Of a DNA stretch of 64,000 bases, positions 37,720 to 47,060 are shown piece after piece. The DNA is taken from the NCBI RefSeq assembly GCF_003350005.1, contig NZ_QLKS01000002.1:62001-126000 (forward strand), given 5' to 3'. The notes under the pieces are model-generated. The model saw nothing but the letters and a program-made list of their open reading frames with translations. It ran no database searches and was not told the origin of the DNA. The stretch comes from Psychrobacter proteolyticus. GTDB taxonomy: Bacteria; Pseudomonadota; Gammaproteobacteria; Pseudomonadales; Moraxellaceae. Made by a program: the position numbers and the translations under genes. Position 1 is the stretch's first letter, and the number at the start of each line of letters is the position of its first letter.

Positions 37720-38584
37720 GTCATTAGTTACTGCCTGTGTATCTGCTTGTCTGCTATTGTCACTAAATGCTTGTACGCAAGACAAAGACGCCAATATGGC
37801 GCTTGCTTCTGACAAAGTTGAACCAGCTCAAACATTGCGTATCGCTGCGGCTGCTAACTTATCTGATGTACTACCTCATATTATTGATAGCTATCAGGCT
37901 GATAACAGCTCATCTGCCCAAAATGTTTCAAGTATCTCAGATATTGAAGTTACTTATGCCTCTTCTGGTAAGTTATATGCGCAAATCAAAGCAGGGGCAC
38001 CTTATGATATATTCTTGTCTGCCAATCAGGATTTCCCTGCTAAATTGGCTGATGAAAATTCAGCTAGTGTTATTAACGAAGATAATAAGCTAACCAAGCC
38101 TTTTACGTATACCAGAGGTCAATTAGCGCTCTATAGTGTCACCAAACCTTTAAACGATTTTACGCCAACGTCGCTAGGTGATGTGTTTACCAGTGCTGAC
38201 TTTACTCAGGACAGCAAGGTAGCTATTGCGAACCCTGACCTTGCGCCTTATGGTGCCTCTGCAAAAGCCTATCTGCAATCACAATACATGTACGATAAGT
38301 TAAATGCTCAAAAAAGTTTGATACAGTCAGAGAATATCGGTCAGGCGTTCCAATACGCTCATACAGGTAGCGTAGACTATGGGTTTGTGGCACAGTCTCA
38401 GCTTGTTGCGATTAAAGCCAAGCCTGAGCAGTTTATTACCTTATTGCCAGCGTCTTATCCAGCTATCTTACAAGATGGGATAATCGTTAATAACATTGAC
38501 CAAGCAGCAGACTTCACCGACTACCTGCGCTCAAAAGCAGGGCAGCAGCACTTCTTGCAAGCAGGCTATCTGGCCGTCCAGTAA
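37712..38584 (+). CDS. modA: Molybdate-binding lipoprotein ModA
   Basis: The periplasmic molybdate/tungstate receptor of the Mod ABC importer. A signal peptide ends in the lipobox LNAC (Cys21), unusual for E. coli ModA but common elsewhere. The mature protein has the family pattern LRIAAAANLSDVL, VTYASSGKLYAQIKAGAPYDIFLSANQDFPAKL and GSVDYGFVAQSQL. Length 290 residues. It overlaps moaE and is followed by modB after 46 bases. Confidence 0.93.
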   Translation: MVKSLVTACVSACLLLSLNACTQDKDANMALASDKVEPAQTLRIAAAANLSDVLPHIIDSYQADNSSSAQNVSSISDIEVTYASSGKLYAQIKAGAPYDIFLSANQDFPAKLADENSASVINEDNKLTKPFTYTRGQLALYSVTKPLNDFTPTSLGDVFTSADFTQDSKVAIANPDLAPYGASAKAYLQSQYMYDKLNAQKSLIQSENIGQAFQYAHTGSVDYGFVAQSQLVAIKAKPEQFITLLPASYPAILQDGIIVNNIDQAADFTDYLRSKAGQQHFLQAGYLAVQ

Positions 38585-38630
38585 TACGTTAGACTAACCC
38601 CTCTCATCATAGAACGAGCAGTGACATTAT

Positions 38631-39332
38631 ATGATCGACCAGTCTCTTATGTCAGATATGCTCAGTCCATTTTGGGTGAGCATCAAGCTCGCTTGCGTGA
38701 CTACCTTATGCTTACTGCTATTTGCAACGCCTATAGCTTATTGGTTGGCTAAGCCGAGTCGTATAAAAGCAATTGGGCGTCTTAAGGTACTGCTCATGGG
38801 CATCATTGCGATGCCCCTGGTGCTACCACCTACCGTGATTGGTTTTTATCTACTGTTACTGCTCAGTCCTAGTGTGGGTATCGGTAAATGGTTGAGCGAA
38901 CATAATATTAGCCCGTTGATTTTTACCTTTGAAGGTTTGGTCATTGGTTCCATTATTTACTCATTACCTTTTTATATACAGCCTGTCTATGCACAGTTTT
39001 TGCGTATTCCACAAAGTGTCACAGAAGTTGCTCATCTCTTAGAACCAAGTCGTATGCGACGGTTTATGAAAGTAGCCTTACCGCAAGTGCGCGTAGGTAT
39101 CATTTTGGGTGGTTTGGTGAGTTTTGCTCATACCATTGGTGAGTTTGGTGTTGTACTGATGATAGGCGGCAGCATCTCAGGCGAAACCAAAGTGGTATCG
39201 ATTGCGATATATGAGCAAGTAGAGGCGCTCAACTATGAGGCGGCGCATATCATGTCTGGTATTCTGATTATTATGGGTGTAATGATGGTAGCGTTAATCG
39301 CTAGCGTAAGCCGAATAAGTCAACGTCCATAG
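38631..39332 (+). CDS. modB: Molybdate ABC transporter permease ModB
   Basis: The 233-residue inner-membrane permease has five to six hydrophobic helices. Visible: MPLVLPPTVIGFYLL and the EAA-type cytoplasmic loop LEPSRMRRFMKVALPQVRVGIILGGLVSFAHTIGEFGVVLMIGG, which binds the ATPase. It closes the molybdenum cluster. The expected modC ATPase gene is not downstream: the next elements are tRNA genes on the other strand. The ATPase must be encoded elsewhere, or another importer ATPase is used. Confidence 0.94.
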   Translation: MIDQSLMSDMLSPFWVSIKLACVTTLCLLLFATPIAYWLAKPSRIKAIGRLKVLLMGIIAMPLVLPPTVIGFYLLLLLSPSVGIGKWLSEHNISPLIFTFEGLVIGSIIYSLPFYIQPVYAQFLRIPQSVTEVAHLLEPSRMRRFMKVALPQVRVGIILGGLVSFAHTIGEFGVVLMIGGSISGETKVVSIAIYEQVEALNYEAAHIMSGILIIMGVMMVALIASVSRISQRP

Positions 39333-39412
39333 CACTGGAACATTTGTATGCGAGTTGAGAAGTGTTAGATATCACAGTAGCTGTATGAACAATGTCTAAG
39401 AAAAATACGCAG

Positions 39413-39447
39413 ACACAAAAAAACCTCAAGCAATCTAATGCTTGAGG
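39413..39447 (-). terminator. Terminator of the tRNA operon
   Basis: On the minus strand CCTCAAGCA (39447-39439) pairs with TGCTTGAGG (39432-39424) around a 6-base loop, followed by seven T. It lies 43 bases downstream of the tRNA-Asp gene. Confidence 0.9.
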
Positions 39448-39489
39448 CGAAACTTGCTTAAACCCAAAGGTTTAAATTCGTTTTAAATA

Positions 39490-39566
39490 TGGCGCAGCGG
39501 ACGGGACTCGAACCCGCGACCCCCGGCGTGACAGGCCGGTATTCTAACCAACTGAACTACCGCTGC
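39490..39566 (-). tRNA. tRNA-Asp (anticodon GTC)
   Basis: On the minus strand a 77-base cloverleaf begins GCAGCGG and ends CCGCTGC-G-CCA, with encoded CCA. The anticodon loop CTGTCAC gives GTC for Asp, and the T-arm has the standard GGTTCGAGTCC. It is the second gene of a two-tRNA operon, 37 bases after tRNA-Val. Confidence 0.97.
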
Positions 39567-39603
39567 TTAGGTCTCTTAGCTTGTTTAGCCACTTGCTAAG
39601 AAG

Positions 39604-39679
39604 TGGTGGGTGATGACGGATTCGAACCGCCGACATTCTGCGTGTAAGGCAGACGCTCTACCAACTGAGCTAATCACCC
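39604..39679 (-). tRNA. tRNA-Val (anticodon TAC)
   Basis: On the minus strand a 76-base cloverleaf begins GGGTGAT and ends ATCACCC-A-CCA, with encoded CCA. The D-arm has TTAGCTCAGTTGG, the anticodon loop CTTACAC gives TAC for Val, and the T-arm has GGTTCGAATCC. It is the first gene of the operon. Confidence 0.97.
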
Positions 39680-39759
39680 TTCGAACAATTGCTAGGCAAT
39701 TTATTCAACATCAACTGAGCTCTTAAGTTTGTCACTAAGCTCCGTTGCTGTGGGTGTGT

Positions 39760-39787
39760 ATTATATAGATTTACAGTTGGGTGTCAA
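39760..39787 (-). promoter_or_regulatory. Strong promoter of the tRNA-Val/Asp operon
   Basis: On the minus strand a consensus TTGACA (39787-39782) and a consensus TATAAT (39765-39760) are 16 bases apart. Transcription would start near 39753, about 75 bases before the tRNA-Val gene. Confidence 0.9.
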
Positions 39788-39980
39788 ATATTATTTTAAT
39801 GTTTTTAGAAAATAATTATAAATCGGACTTGTAATCTATCAAAAATAGCACTCAAAGCCATGTATTATATAGCATTTCTAACAATACACTTATTATCATT
39901 ATTTGTTGTTTGGCGGTGAAAAGCTACTATACTATGGATGCTTTGCTCGTTATGGATGCTTTATTCGTTGAACACGGTTG

Positions 39981-41618
39981 ATGGAGGCCAATATAAACAC
40001 TTTTACTATTAAAGATACTTTTACTAGCTGGACCTGGGGAGACTTAGCGGGTCTAGGTCTGGTGCTGCATATTGTACTTATGATAGTAATGACGCTGCGA
40101 GTGGTTTCGGTGCAGCGCAATATTGGCGTGTCTATTGCGTGGGTGGCGGTGCTTTACACGTTGCCAGTATTTGGTTTTATTGCTTATATCCTGCTCGGTG
40201 AGCCGATGATTGGGCGGCGCTATCGTGAACGTGTTGATCAAGCCAGTATCTTGATGAACGATATGGCAAGGCGTGAGCATCTGATTTTTGACAAAGGGCA
40301 GGACTTAGTACCAGCCAACTACCGCGGTGTTAGCCAAATAGGAACGCGCTGGACCGGATTTGGTGTATTTCCCAATCATCAAATGCAGCTATTGACCGAT
40401 CCTGCTTCTATTTTTCAGCGTTTGATTGAAGATATTCATGCCGCCCAGCGTATTGTCCTTATGGAGTTTTATATTGTCTATCCAAAAGGACAGGTGTTAG
40501 AAGTCATAGAAGCGCTATCCGTAGCGGCTCAGCGCGGCGTAGAGTGTCATATATTGGCTGATAGTGTGGGTAGTTTTAGCTTTATTAATAGTAGCGTGCA
40601 TCGTAAATTAGAAAAAGCAGGGGTTTATGTCCATCAGTCATTGCCAGTAGGGTTGTTTAAGACACTATTTAAACGCTCTGATTTGCGCAATCATCGTAAA
40701 ATGGTGGTTATCGATGAACATATTGGCTATATCGGCAGCTTCAATCTGGTTGATCCAAGGTTTTTTAAGCAAAATAAAAATGTCGGTCAATGGATTGATG
40801 TGGCGCTACGAACGACTAGCCAGCACTCGATTAGTATTAATACAGCGATGGCTAAGGTGATTGTTACCGACATCGGTGCTGAAAGTAATGACAATCTTGC
40901 TGAACTGCATCAGCGGGTTAATAACTACACCCGTAAATTATATGTGATGCATCCGACCATCAATGATCTAAATAGCCGTGTGAAGGTATTGGCGGATACG
41001 ATTGATGATCATGAGCAGCCAGATATAGGTGCCACCTCGATTGTCGTACCAAAGATGCCTGTCGTGGACAAAGTCTTGGCGCAGCTAATACCTTCAGCAC
41101 CGCAGCTAACGGCTCATGTGATTTACAATACATTAGTTACCGTGATTCATCGTGCCAATAAGCGCATCCGCATTACCACACCTTACTTTGTACCGGATGA
41201 GTCCCTATCGGGCGCGCTGACGATAGCGGCTAAGCGCGGTGTTGATGTAACGATTATTGTTCCTGAAAAAGTAGATTCATTTCTGGTACAGCATGCTTCT
41301 CAGGCTTATTATCAAGAGTTGTTGGACGCTGGGGTAACGATTGCATTGTTTAGAGGTGGTTTGCTACACGCAAAAACAGTAGTTATCGATGATGACTACT
41401 GTCTATTTGGCACCGTCAATATTGATATGCGCAGCTTTTACTTAAATATGGAAGTCAGTTTGGCGATTTATACGCCAGAAATGGTTGCCCAAGTAGCGGA
41501 CTGTCAGGAAGTCTATTTAGAAAACTGTCGAATCTTGGATAGTGATGAGTGGCAACAGCGTCATGGCTCAAAACGCTTGTTTGATAATGTCGTGCGCTTG
41601 TTCAGTCCTTTATTGTAG
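39981..41618 (+). CDS. cls: Cardiolipin synthase, phospholipase D type
   Basis: The enzyme joins two phosphatidylglycerols to make cardiolipin in the inner membrane. Two N-terminal membrane helices (about residues 16-37 and 45-65) precede two PLD domains with HKD motifs: His238-x-Lys240...Asp245 (HRKMVVID) and His463-x-Lys465...Asp470 (HAKTVVID). The ATG at 39981 is preferred to TTG 39978, giving 545 residues. Length is longer than E. coli ClsA (486), with extra residues between the two domains (about 310-350). It is single, with unknown regulation. Confidence 0.93.
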   Translation: MEANINTFTIKDTFTSWTWGDLAGLGLVLHIVLMIVMTLRVVSVQRNIGVSIAWVAVLYTLPVFGFIAYILLGEPMIGRRYRERVDQASILMNDMARREHLIFDKGQDLVPANYRGVSQIGTRWTGFGVFPNHQMQLLTDPASIFQRLIEDIHAAQRIVLMEFYIVYPKGQVLEVIEALSVAAQRGVECHILADSVGSFSFINSSVHRKLEKAGVYVHQSLPVGLFKTLFKRSDLRNHRKMVVIDEHIGYIGSFNLVDPRFFKQNKNVGQWIDVALRTTSQHSISINTAMAKVIVTDIGAESNDNLAELHQRVNNYTRKLYVMHPTINDLNSRVKVLADTIDDHEQPDIGATSIVVPKMPVVDKVLAQLIPSAPQLTAHVIYNTLVTVIHRANKRIRITTPYFVPDESLSGALTIAAKRGVDVTIIVPEKVDSFLVQHASQAYYQELLDAGVTIALFRGGLLHAKTVVIDDDYCLFGTVNIDMRSFYLNMEVSLAIYTPEMVAQVADCQEVYLENCRILDSDEWQQRHGSKRLFDNVVRLFSPLL

Positions 41619-41734
41619 CACTCGGATTTTTAGGGTAAGGTAATCTACTAGTATTTTTCTATCATCTTAGTCGTAGCACTTTTATACCTTATACTTTTTT
41701 GGTTTATCTATCTGCAAAGAGGTCACTCCCGTCT

Positions 41735-43264
41735 ATGTCTGCATCACCTTTAACGCCACTGGACTATATTGCAGAAGGCTACTGGCAAGATTTCTTAGCT
41801 GGGCGTCCTATTGCGGGCGGTATCGCCTACGAAACTGAGCTGCGCGCTTGTACACTAGACAAGTCGCTTGAGAGTTTACAGCGTATCGATACATTATTGT
41901 CCCAAGTGCGCCGAGATATGATTAAGAGCGGTATATGGGATGAGATGACGCTGCTGGTCGATGAACGCTATCGTAATTTCATGGTGTTTTTGGCGTTTTA
42001 TGCAGGTCGTGTATTAGCGCAGCAGTGGCAAAGCAAGCCACATTGGTATGGTCAATTTGAGCTGCGTAAACGTTATCCTGAGCTAACATTGATCACCGAT
42101 GATTTTTATCAGCATATGGCAGTCGGTTATGATGATAGCGGGGTTAAAAAAAGTTTATTTTTTGCGCTAGAGCCAATAGGGTTACGTCTGTTTGGTCATA
42201 TTGATCGGCAGTTTGACGCAGTACAAGGCGGGCAAGTAGAGAGTGGACTATATCAAGCGGTTAGCCTTAGACTACCAACTACTTTAAGTAACGACGTTCA
42301 TTCAGTGCCTGAATTAACAGCGGATAAAGTAGCAACAAACAAAGTAACAACACACAAAGCAACCACTCATCAAGTCACTGAAAGCATCGTTCCGAGCGCA
42401 GATTTAAATATGCATATCAGTACTAGCCAATCGAGTGAGCTTCTTGAAAAGCTAGAGGAAGTGTCGATAGGAGCTGAGCTTAGCCAAGCTAATATAGTTG
42501 TAACTGACAGTGAGAATCGCGCAATTCAGTCTACTGTACCTGATGCCGTAACTGAATTACAGGCAAGTGTAGTATCTGTTGAGCCTGAGAGCCTAATAAA
42601 TCCTGAGCTGACTAAAGTAACGAAGCCAATAGCCAAGCCTACGTCACCTGTAAAAAATACATCAACGCCAGAGATGTTTACGCAACTGCTGGTAGAGTTA
42701 GATGAGATAGCGGTGCCACAACCAACTGGTGATATGCAATATCAGCAAGCGCGCAAAGTACTGGATCAGTTCGAGCAGCATATTGCCAAGCAGAACAAAC
42801 CTCGTCGCCAAGTTATATTTTCAGATGATCATATCGCAGCAAAAAACAAAGCGCTTCTAATACTACAAGCGGCTGCTGAAGATGGTAATACAGCTGCTAT
42901 GTTACGTTTGGCCATGTATGAGTTGTTAGGGGAAGGTTTGACAGCGGACAGTGACAATCAAAAAAAATCTGGCGTAGATTGGGTCAATCAAGCCGCCAGC
43001 AAAAACGACAGCCGTGCTCAGCGTATACTCAGTAAAATGTATTACCAAGGAGTAGGGGTATCCCAAGATATAGATAGCGGTAAATACTGGTTAGAGCAGG
43101 CAGCGGATAATGGTCATGCAGAAGCGGCCAATCTGGTCAAGCAATGGCAGCAAGCAGAAATGCTGCTGACCACACAGAAGCAAGAGCAGCATAGCACCAA
43201 GCGTTATCAGCTGTTAATTGGCGCAATCATCGCAGTCGCTTTATTGATAATAGTCATTATCTAA
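41735..43264 (+). CDS. Sel1-repeat protein with C-terminal membrane anchor
   Basis: A 509-residue protein of unknown function. ATG 41735 is preferred to TTG 41699 because AAAGAGG lies upstream and no ribosome site precedes the TTG. The first 180 residues form an unrecognised folded domain (TPLDYIAEGYWQDFLAGRPIAGG). A polar low-complexity linker follows, with short Thr/Lys/His repeats (about 205-225). Three Sel1/TPR-like units occupy about 380-475 (AAAEDGNTAAMLRLAMYELLGEG, AASKNDSRAQRILSKMYYQGVGV, AADNGHAEAANL). It ends in a membrane helix (LLIGAIIAVALLIIVII), so it is tail-anchored. It may be a scaffold protein, which is inference. Confidence 0.8.
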   Translation: MSASPLTPLDYIAEGYWQDFLAGRPIAGGIAYETELRACTLDKSLESLQRIDTLLSQVRRDMIKSGIWDEMTLLVDERYRNFMVFLAFYAGRVLAQQWQSKPHWYGQFELRKRYPELTLITDDFYQHMAVGYDDSGVKKSLFFALEPIGLRLFGHIDRQFDAVQGGQVESGLYQAVSLRLPTTLSNDVHSVPELTADKVATNKVTTHKATTHQVTESIVPSADLNMHISTSQSSELLEKLEEVSIGAELSQANIVVTDSENRAIQSTVPDAVTELQASVVSVEPESLINPELTKVTKPIAKPTSPVKNTSTPEMFTQLLVELDEIAVPQPTGDMQYQQARKVLDQFEQHIAKQNKPRRQVIFSDDHIAAKNKALLILQAAAEDGNTAAMLRLAMYELLGEGLTADSDNQKKSGVDWVNQAASKNDSRAQRILSKMYYQGVGVSQDIDSGKYWLEQAADNGHAEAANLVKQWQQAEMLLTTQKQEQHSTKRYQLLIGAIIAVALLIIVII

Positions 43265-43396
43265 AAATCGTTATCTAATAAATATTTACTCAGTAACTTT
43301 TTAAAAGCTTATTGTTACAGCTTAAATTCAGGTAGAATTGGCGCGCTTTACCTTTACCCTTTTATTGTTTGATTCATAACTAATCTGGGCTGTTCC

Positions 43397-44953
43397 ATGC
43401 CATCATCTAATACCCCGTCTGACCACTCTGCAAATCCAATTGACCCTGTATCATTGCCTAGTCTAGCGGTATATGAGACACCTTTATATTATCAGTCTCT
43501 TATTGGGCTGCTAAAGCCACTATATCGTCTGCAAGTATGGCGTCGATCTCATAAGAACGACAACTATCAGCAGGAAATCGATCAGCGTTTTGGTAAGCAG
43601 TATCCACCGCGTCCAGTGGTAAATGCTGATATCGATAAAGGGGTTATTTGGTGCCACGCAGTCTCATTAGGTGAGACCAATACGGTCGCGCCTTTGTTAG
43701 ATATGTTATTGGCTAATGGCTATCAGATATGGTTGACCAATACGACTCAGACAGGTTTTGCTCGTGGCGCCAGTCGTTTTGCAGAAAAGATAGCTCAAGG
43801 TCAGATGAGTCACAGCTATGTGCCAGTCGACAGTCCTGCTGTTATCGAGACTTTCTTAACGCATGTACAGCCTATCGCTGCGTTGTTTGTAGAAACAGAA
43901 CTGTGGGCAAATATCTTGACCAAATTATCTCAGCACCGTATTCCAAGTATTCTAGTCAATGGCCGATTATCTGCTTCTTCTTTTCAGAGTTATCAAAAAA
44001 TTGGTGCAGTCAGCACCAGTATGATGAAAAATCTTTCTTTAATCATTGCGCAAGACAGTGACTCTGCTAAACGCTTTCGGCAGTTAGGGGCTAGTAGCGC
44101 CCAAATTCGCGTAGCAGGCTCATTAAAGTGGGTAATCAATGCGTCCAAAACTGATGACAAGGCGATAGAAGGTAACCTTATTTATAATAAGAAAGTTGAT
44201 CTGCGCGCAGAGTTTGGTATAGCAGATCGTCCTATATGGGTAGCTGCGAGTACTCATGATGGCGAAGAGGCAGCAGCGCTGTCATTGCAGCAGCAACTAC
44301 TGTCTCAAGCGACATTAGCAGATACGTTGCTTGTTATTGTCCCTAGACATCCTGAGCGTTTTGACGCAGTAGCAGATCTCATTCAGAAAACTGGGTTAAA
44401 TATGGCTCGGCGCAGTGATGGAGATATGATTGGTGCAGATACGCAAGTCTATCTAGCAGATAGCATGGGTGAGATGATGACTTGGTATACATTGGCAAAT
44501 GTAGCACTTGTGGGCGGCTCGCTGGTAGATATTGGCGGGCATAATCCAGTGGAGCCTGCAAGTGTGGCCACGCCTGTACTGATGGGGCGTTATACTCAGT
44601 CGTGCCAAAGCGTGATAGACAAATTGGCTAGCGTAGGCGCTGTATATCAGCCAAGTAATGACTTCTATCGTCCAATCGAGTCAAATAACTCAAGTAGTTC
44701 GGATGCACAGATAGTCAGTGATGATCAATTAAAGGCGAATAAAAAATCCTCTCGTAAGAAAGCAGCTTATAACCGTGAAGACGCTGTGAGTATTTATACG
44801 CAGCTGGCGACTTGGCTACGCAATTTGCCATTGGCCGCGCAGGCAGGACAAGCTGGCGAGCAAATGACGATACAGCAGCAAGCAGTATTGACCCGCCAAT
44901 TTACGATGATTGAAGACGCTATCGAGATGTCTTCTAACCAAGATAATTTATGA
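43397..44953 (+). CDS. waaA: 3-deoxy-D-manno-octulosonic acid transferase
   Basis: WaaA (KdtA) adds Kdo to lipid IVA at the inner membrane during LPS core synthesis. The GT-B enzyme shows IWCHAVSLGETNTVAPL, the ETELWANIL strand, NGRLSASSFQ, the WVAASTHDGEEA loop that binds CMP-Kdo and the GGSLVDIGGHNPVEPAS signature near the C-terminus. Length is 518 residues, about 90 longer than the E. coli enzyme. The extra residues include a Ser/Asn/Lys-rich insert at about 422-462 and an N-terminal extension. Its stop codon overlaps rsmE by 4 bases (ATGA), so translation is coupled. Confidence 0.93.
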   Translation: MPSSNTPSDHSANPIDPVSLPSLAVYETPLYYQSLIGLLKPLYRLQVWRRSHKNDNYQQEIDQRFGKQYPPRPVVNADIDKGVIWCHAVSLGETNTVAPLLDMLLANGYQIWLTNTTQTGFARGASRFAEKIAQGQMSHSYVPVDSPAVIETFLTHVQPIAALFVETELWANILTKLSQHRIPSILVNGRLSASSFQSYQKIGAVSTSMMKNLSLIIAQDSDSAKRFRQLGASSAQIRVAGSLKWVINASKTDDKAIEGNLIYNKKVDLRAEFGIADRPIWVAASTHDGEEAAALSLQQQLLSQATLADTLLVIVPRHPERFDAVADLIQKTGLNMARRSDGDMIGADTQVYLADSMGEMMTWYTLANVALVGGSLVDIGGHNPVEPASVATPVLMGRYTQSCQSVIDKLASVGAVYQPSNDFYRPIESNNSSSSDAQIVSDDQLKANKKSSRKKAAYNREDAVSIYTQLATWLRNLPLAAQAGQAGEQMTIQQQAVLTRQFTMIEDAIEMSSNQDNL

Positions 44954-45672
44954 ACTGTATATTATTGCCCGCTGAAAACTTCTTAGCAGACGCAGCAAAA
45001 ATCGATGCCTTGTCTCAAGTCAGCCATGTGACTAAAGTGCTGGGTGCAAAAATCGGTGATACGCTTAAAATTGGACAGATCGGCGGCAACCTTGGTACTG
45101 CTATCATTGAAAGTATTACCTCTGACAGCATTCAGCTAGGTAACGTCCAGCTGAATACTGCACCGCCAGCCAAATTGGATCTGACTGTCATTTTAGCGTT
45201 ACCGCGTCCTAAAGTGCTACGACGTTTAATCATGGATATGACGGCGCTTGGTGTACGCGATATCATTCTTATCAATAGCTACCGTACCCAAAAAAGCTAT
45301 TGGCAAAGTCCCATGCTTGAGCGGATAGACGAGTTTGTATTAGAAGGTCTGCAGCAAAGCATCGATACGATTGTTCCTAGTATTACGCTGCAAAAACGTT
45401 TTAAGCCATTTATTGAAGACACACTTGCAAGCTTAATGAGCAGTCAAGCGATTGTCGCGCATCCTTATAGTCAGCAGTCCTTTTCTGAATTTTTACAACA
45501 GCAACCATCACGAGAGCTACCGAGTATAGTCTGCATAGGCGCTGAAGGTGGCTGGATTAACTATGAGATAGAGCTGCTGTCAGCACAAGGCTGCACGCCT
45601 GTACATATAGGCTCTCGTATCTTGCGAACAGAAGCTGCGGTCAATGCGATCTTAGGGCAATGGTTGCTTTAG
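44950..45672 (+). CDS. rsmE: 16S rRNA (uracil1498-N3)-methyltransferase RsmE
   Basis: RsmE methylates U1498 of 16S rRNA at the decoding site. The 240-residue SPOUT-family protein has an N-terminal PUA-like domain and the C-terminal trefoil-knot methyltransferase domain, with ALGVRDIILINSYRTQKSYW, the SIVCIGAEGGWINYEIELL motif and IGSRILRTEAAVNAILG. These are the RsmE signatures. It starts inside the end of waaA (4-base overlap). Confidence 0.95.
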   Translation: MNCILLPAENFLADAAKIDALSQVSHVTKVLGAKIGDTLKIGQIGGNLGTAIIESITSDSIQLGNVQLNTAPPAKLDLTVILALPRPKVLRRLIMDMTALGVRDIILINSYRTQKSYWQSPMLERIDEFVLEGLQQSIDTIVPSITLQKRFKPFIEDTLASLMSSQAIVAHPYSQQSFSEFLQQQPSRELPSIVCIGAEGGWINYEIELLSAQGCTPVHIGSRILRTEAAVNAILGQWLL

Positions 45673-45787
45673 ATGGATAGTAAAACGCGTCGCTAGACCA
45701 AACTATTGAAAGAGCTGGTAAAAAATAGTTCTTAAAAACCAATGCTAAAGACTTATCGCAAGTATATTTGCTAGTTAAACAAATGTA

Positions 45788-45816
45788 TTGATAATTAATC
45801 TCACTTCGATTAGTAT
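45788..45816 (+). promoter_or_regulatory. Predicted promoter of the iron importer genes
   Basis: TTGATA (45788-45793) and TAGTAT (45811-45816) are 17 bases apart and match the sigma-70 hexamers at 5 and 4 positions. A second possible promoter is TTAACG (45848-45853) with TATAAT (45870-45875), spacer 16. Confidence 0.5.
45789..45803. promoter_or_regulatory. Fur-box-like sequence
   Basis: TGATAATTAATCTCA matches the 7-1-7 Fur consensus TGATAATnATTATCA at 12 of 14 defined positions and covers the predicted -35. This fits iron repression of the following importer. A half-match GTAATGATAAT near 47249 precedes the permease gene. Confidence 0.5.
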
Positions 45817-45935
45817 GTTGCTTTGATATATTATGGCCTGATTACTGTTAACGCTTAGCAAGTCATCGTTATAATCACTGTTATTTTGTCTCACTATACA
45901 TCTTACTTTTTTATAGCATTACTATGGGGAAAACC

Positions 45936-47060
45936 ATGTCATTGAACGCTATCAGCGCTAATCTAACCTCTACGAAGCTTATCTTACCTGCAGCCGTGTT
46001 TGGCATGATGTTGGGTCTAGCAGGTTGTAGTAATTCTTCAACCACAGAAGAGAGCGTAGAAGTAGAGTCAACAGAAACAGGTGCTGAGCAGCAAGCAGCA
46101 ACTGACGAAGCTACGACTGCTGATGGTCAGACGATTACTATCTACTCATCACGTAATGAGCAGCTTATTAAGCCATTGTTAGATCGCTATACTGAGCAAA
46201 CAGGTGTAAAAGTTGAGTTGGTCACGGACAAAACAGGTCCTTTGATGGCACGTTTGCAAGCGGAAGGTCAGAATACTCCTGCTGATATGCTATTGACCGT
46301 TGACGCTGGTAACTTATGGCAGGCTGCAGAGCAAGGTCTATTACAGCCAATATCTTCTACTGTGTTAGAAGCCAACGTCCCTGCAAAATACCGTGATCCA
46401 AAAGGTCAGTGGACTGGTCTGTCACTACGTGCACGTACTATCTTTTATGATCCAAACAAAGTCACTGCCGACCAGTTGTCTACTTATGCAGATTTGGCCG
46501 ATCCAAAATGGAAAGGCAAACTATGCTTACGTACCTCTAAAAAGGTTTATAACCAATCGCTTGTAGCCAGCATGATGGAGCATTTGGGTGAAGAAAAAAC
46601 CGAAGCAGTTATCAAAGGGTGGGTTGATAACCTAGCGACTGATGTGTTCAGTGATGACGTTGCGATGCTAGAAGCTATCGCTGCTGGTCAGTGTGAAGTG
46701 GGTATCGCCAATAGCTACTACTATGGTCGTCTATTGGACGAAAAACCAAACTTCCCTGTGAAGATATTCTGGGCAAACCAAGATACGACTGGTACGCATG
46801 TAAACATCTCAGGCGCTGGTGTGGTTGCAGGTTCAGACAATCCAGATGGTACGCTTAAACTGATAGAGTGGTTGTCATCTGATGAGGCACAAGGTCTCTA
46901 TGCCAGCTCTGACAAAGAATTCCCAGTAAAAGTAGGTATCGATGAGTCAGACATGCTCAGATCATGGGGCGAGTTCAAAAAAGACGATATCAATGTACAA
47001 AAATTCGGTGAACTACAAACTCAAGCTATCCAAATGATGGATAAAGCGGGTTATAAATAA
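45936..47060 (+). CDS. fbpA: Iron(III)-binding lipoprotein of an ABC importer (FbpA/FutA-like)
   Basis: A periplasmic Fe3+ receptor of the FbpA/FutA class. ATG 45936 is preferred to 45924 because GGGGA precedes it. The signal peptide ends in the lipobox GLAGC (Cys31), so the protein is probably membrane-anchored. An acidic Ser/Glu linker leads to the folded part: ITIYSSRNEQLIKPLLDRYTEQTGVKVELV, and the SYYYGR motif near residue 245, whose tandem tyrosines normally ligate iron. Length 374 residues. It is followed by the permease and the ATPase. Confidence 0.9.
   Translation: MSLNAISANLTSTKLILPAAVFGMMLGLAGCSNSSTTEESVEVESTETGAEQQAATDEATTADGQTITIYSSRNEQLIKPLLDRYTEQTGVKVELVTDKTGPLMARLQAEGQNTPADMLLTVDAGNLWQAAEQGLLQPISSTVLEANVPAKYRDPKGQWTGLSLRARTIFYDPNKVTADQLSTYADLADPKWKGKLCLRTSKKVYNQSLVASMMEHLGEEKTEAVIKGWVDNLATDVFSDDVAMLEAIAAGQCEVGIANSYYYGRLLDEKPNFPVKIFWANQDTTGTHVNISGAGVVAGSDNPDGTLKLIEWLSSDEAQGLYASSDKEFPVKVGIDESDMLRSWGEFKKDDINVQKFGELQTQAIQMMDKAGYK

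Noticed and set aside
42325..42390. Short Thr/Lys/His repeats in the Sel1 protein as a functional repeat array
   Set aside because: Imperfect at both DNA and protein level, in a low-complexity linker; probably neutral.
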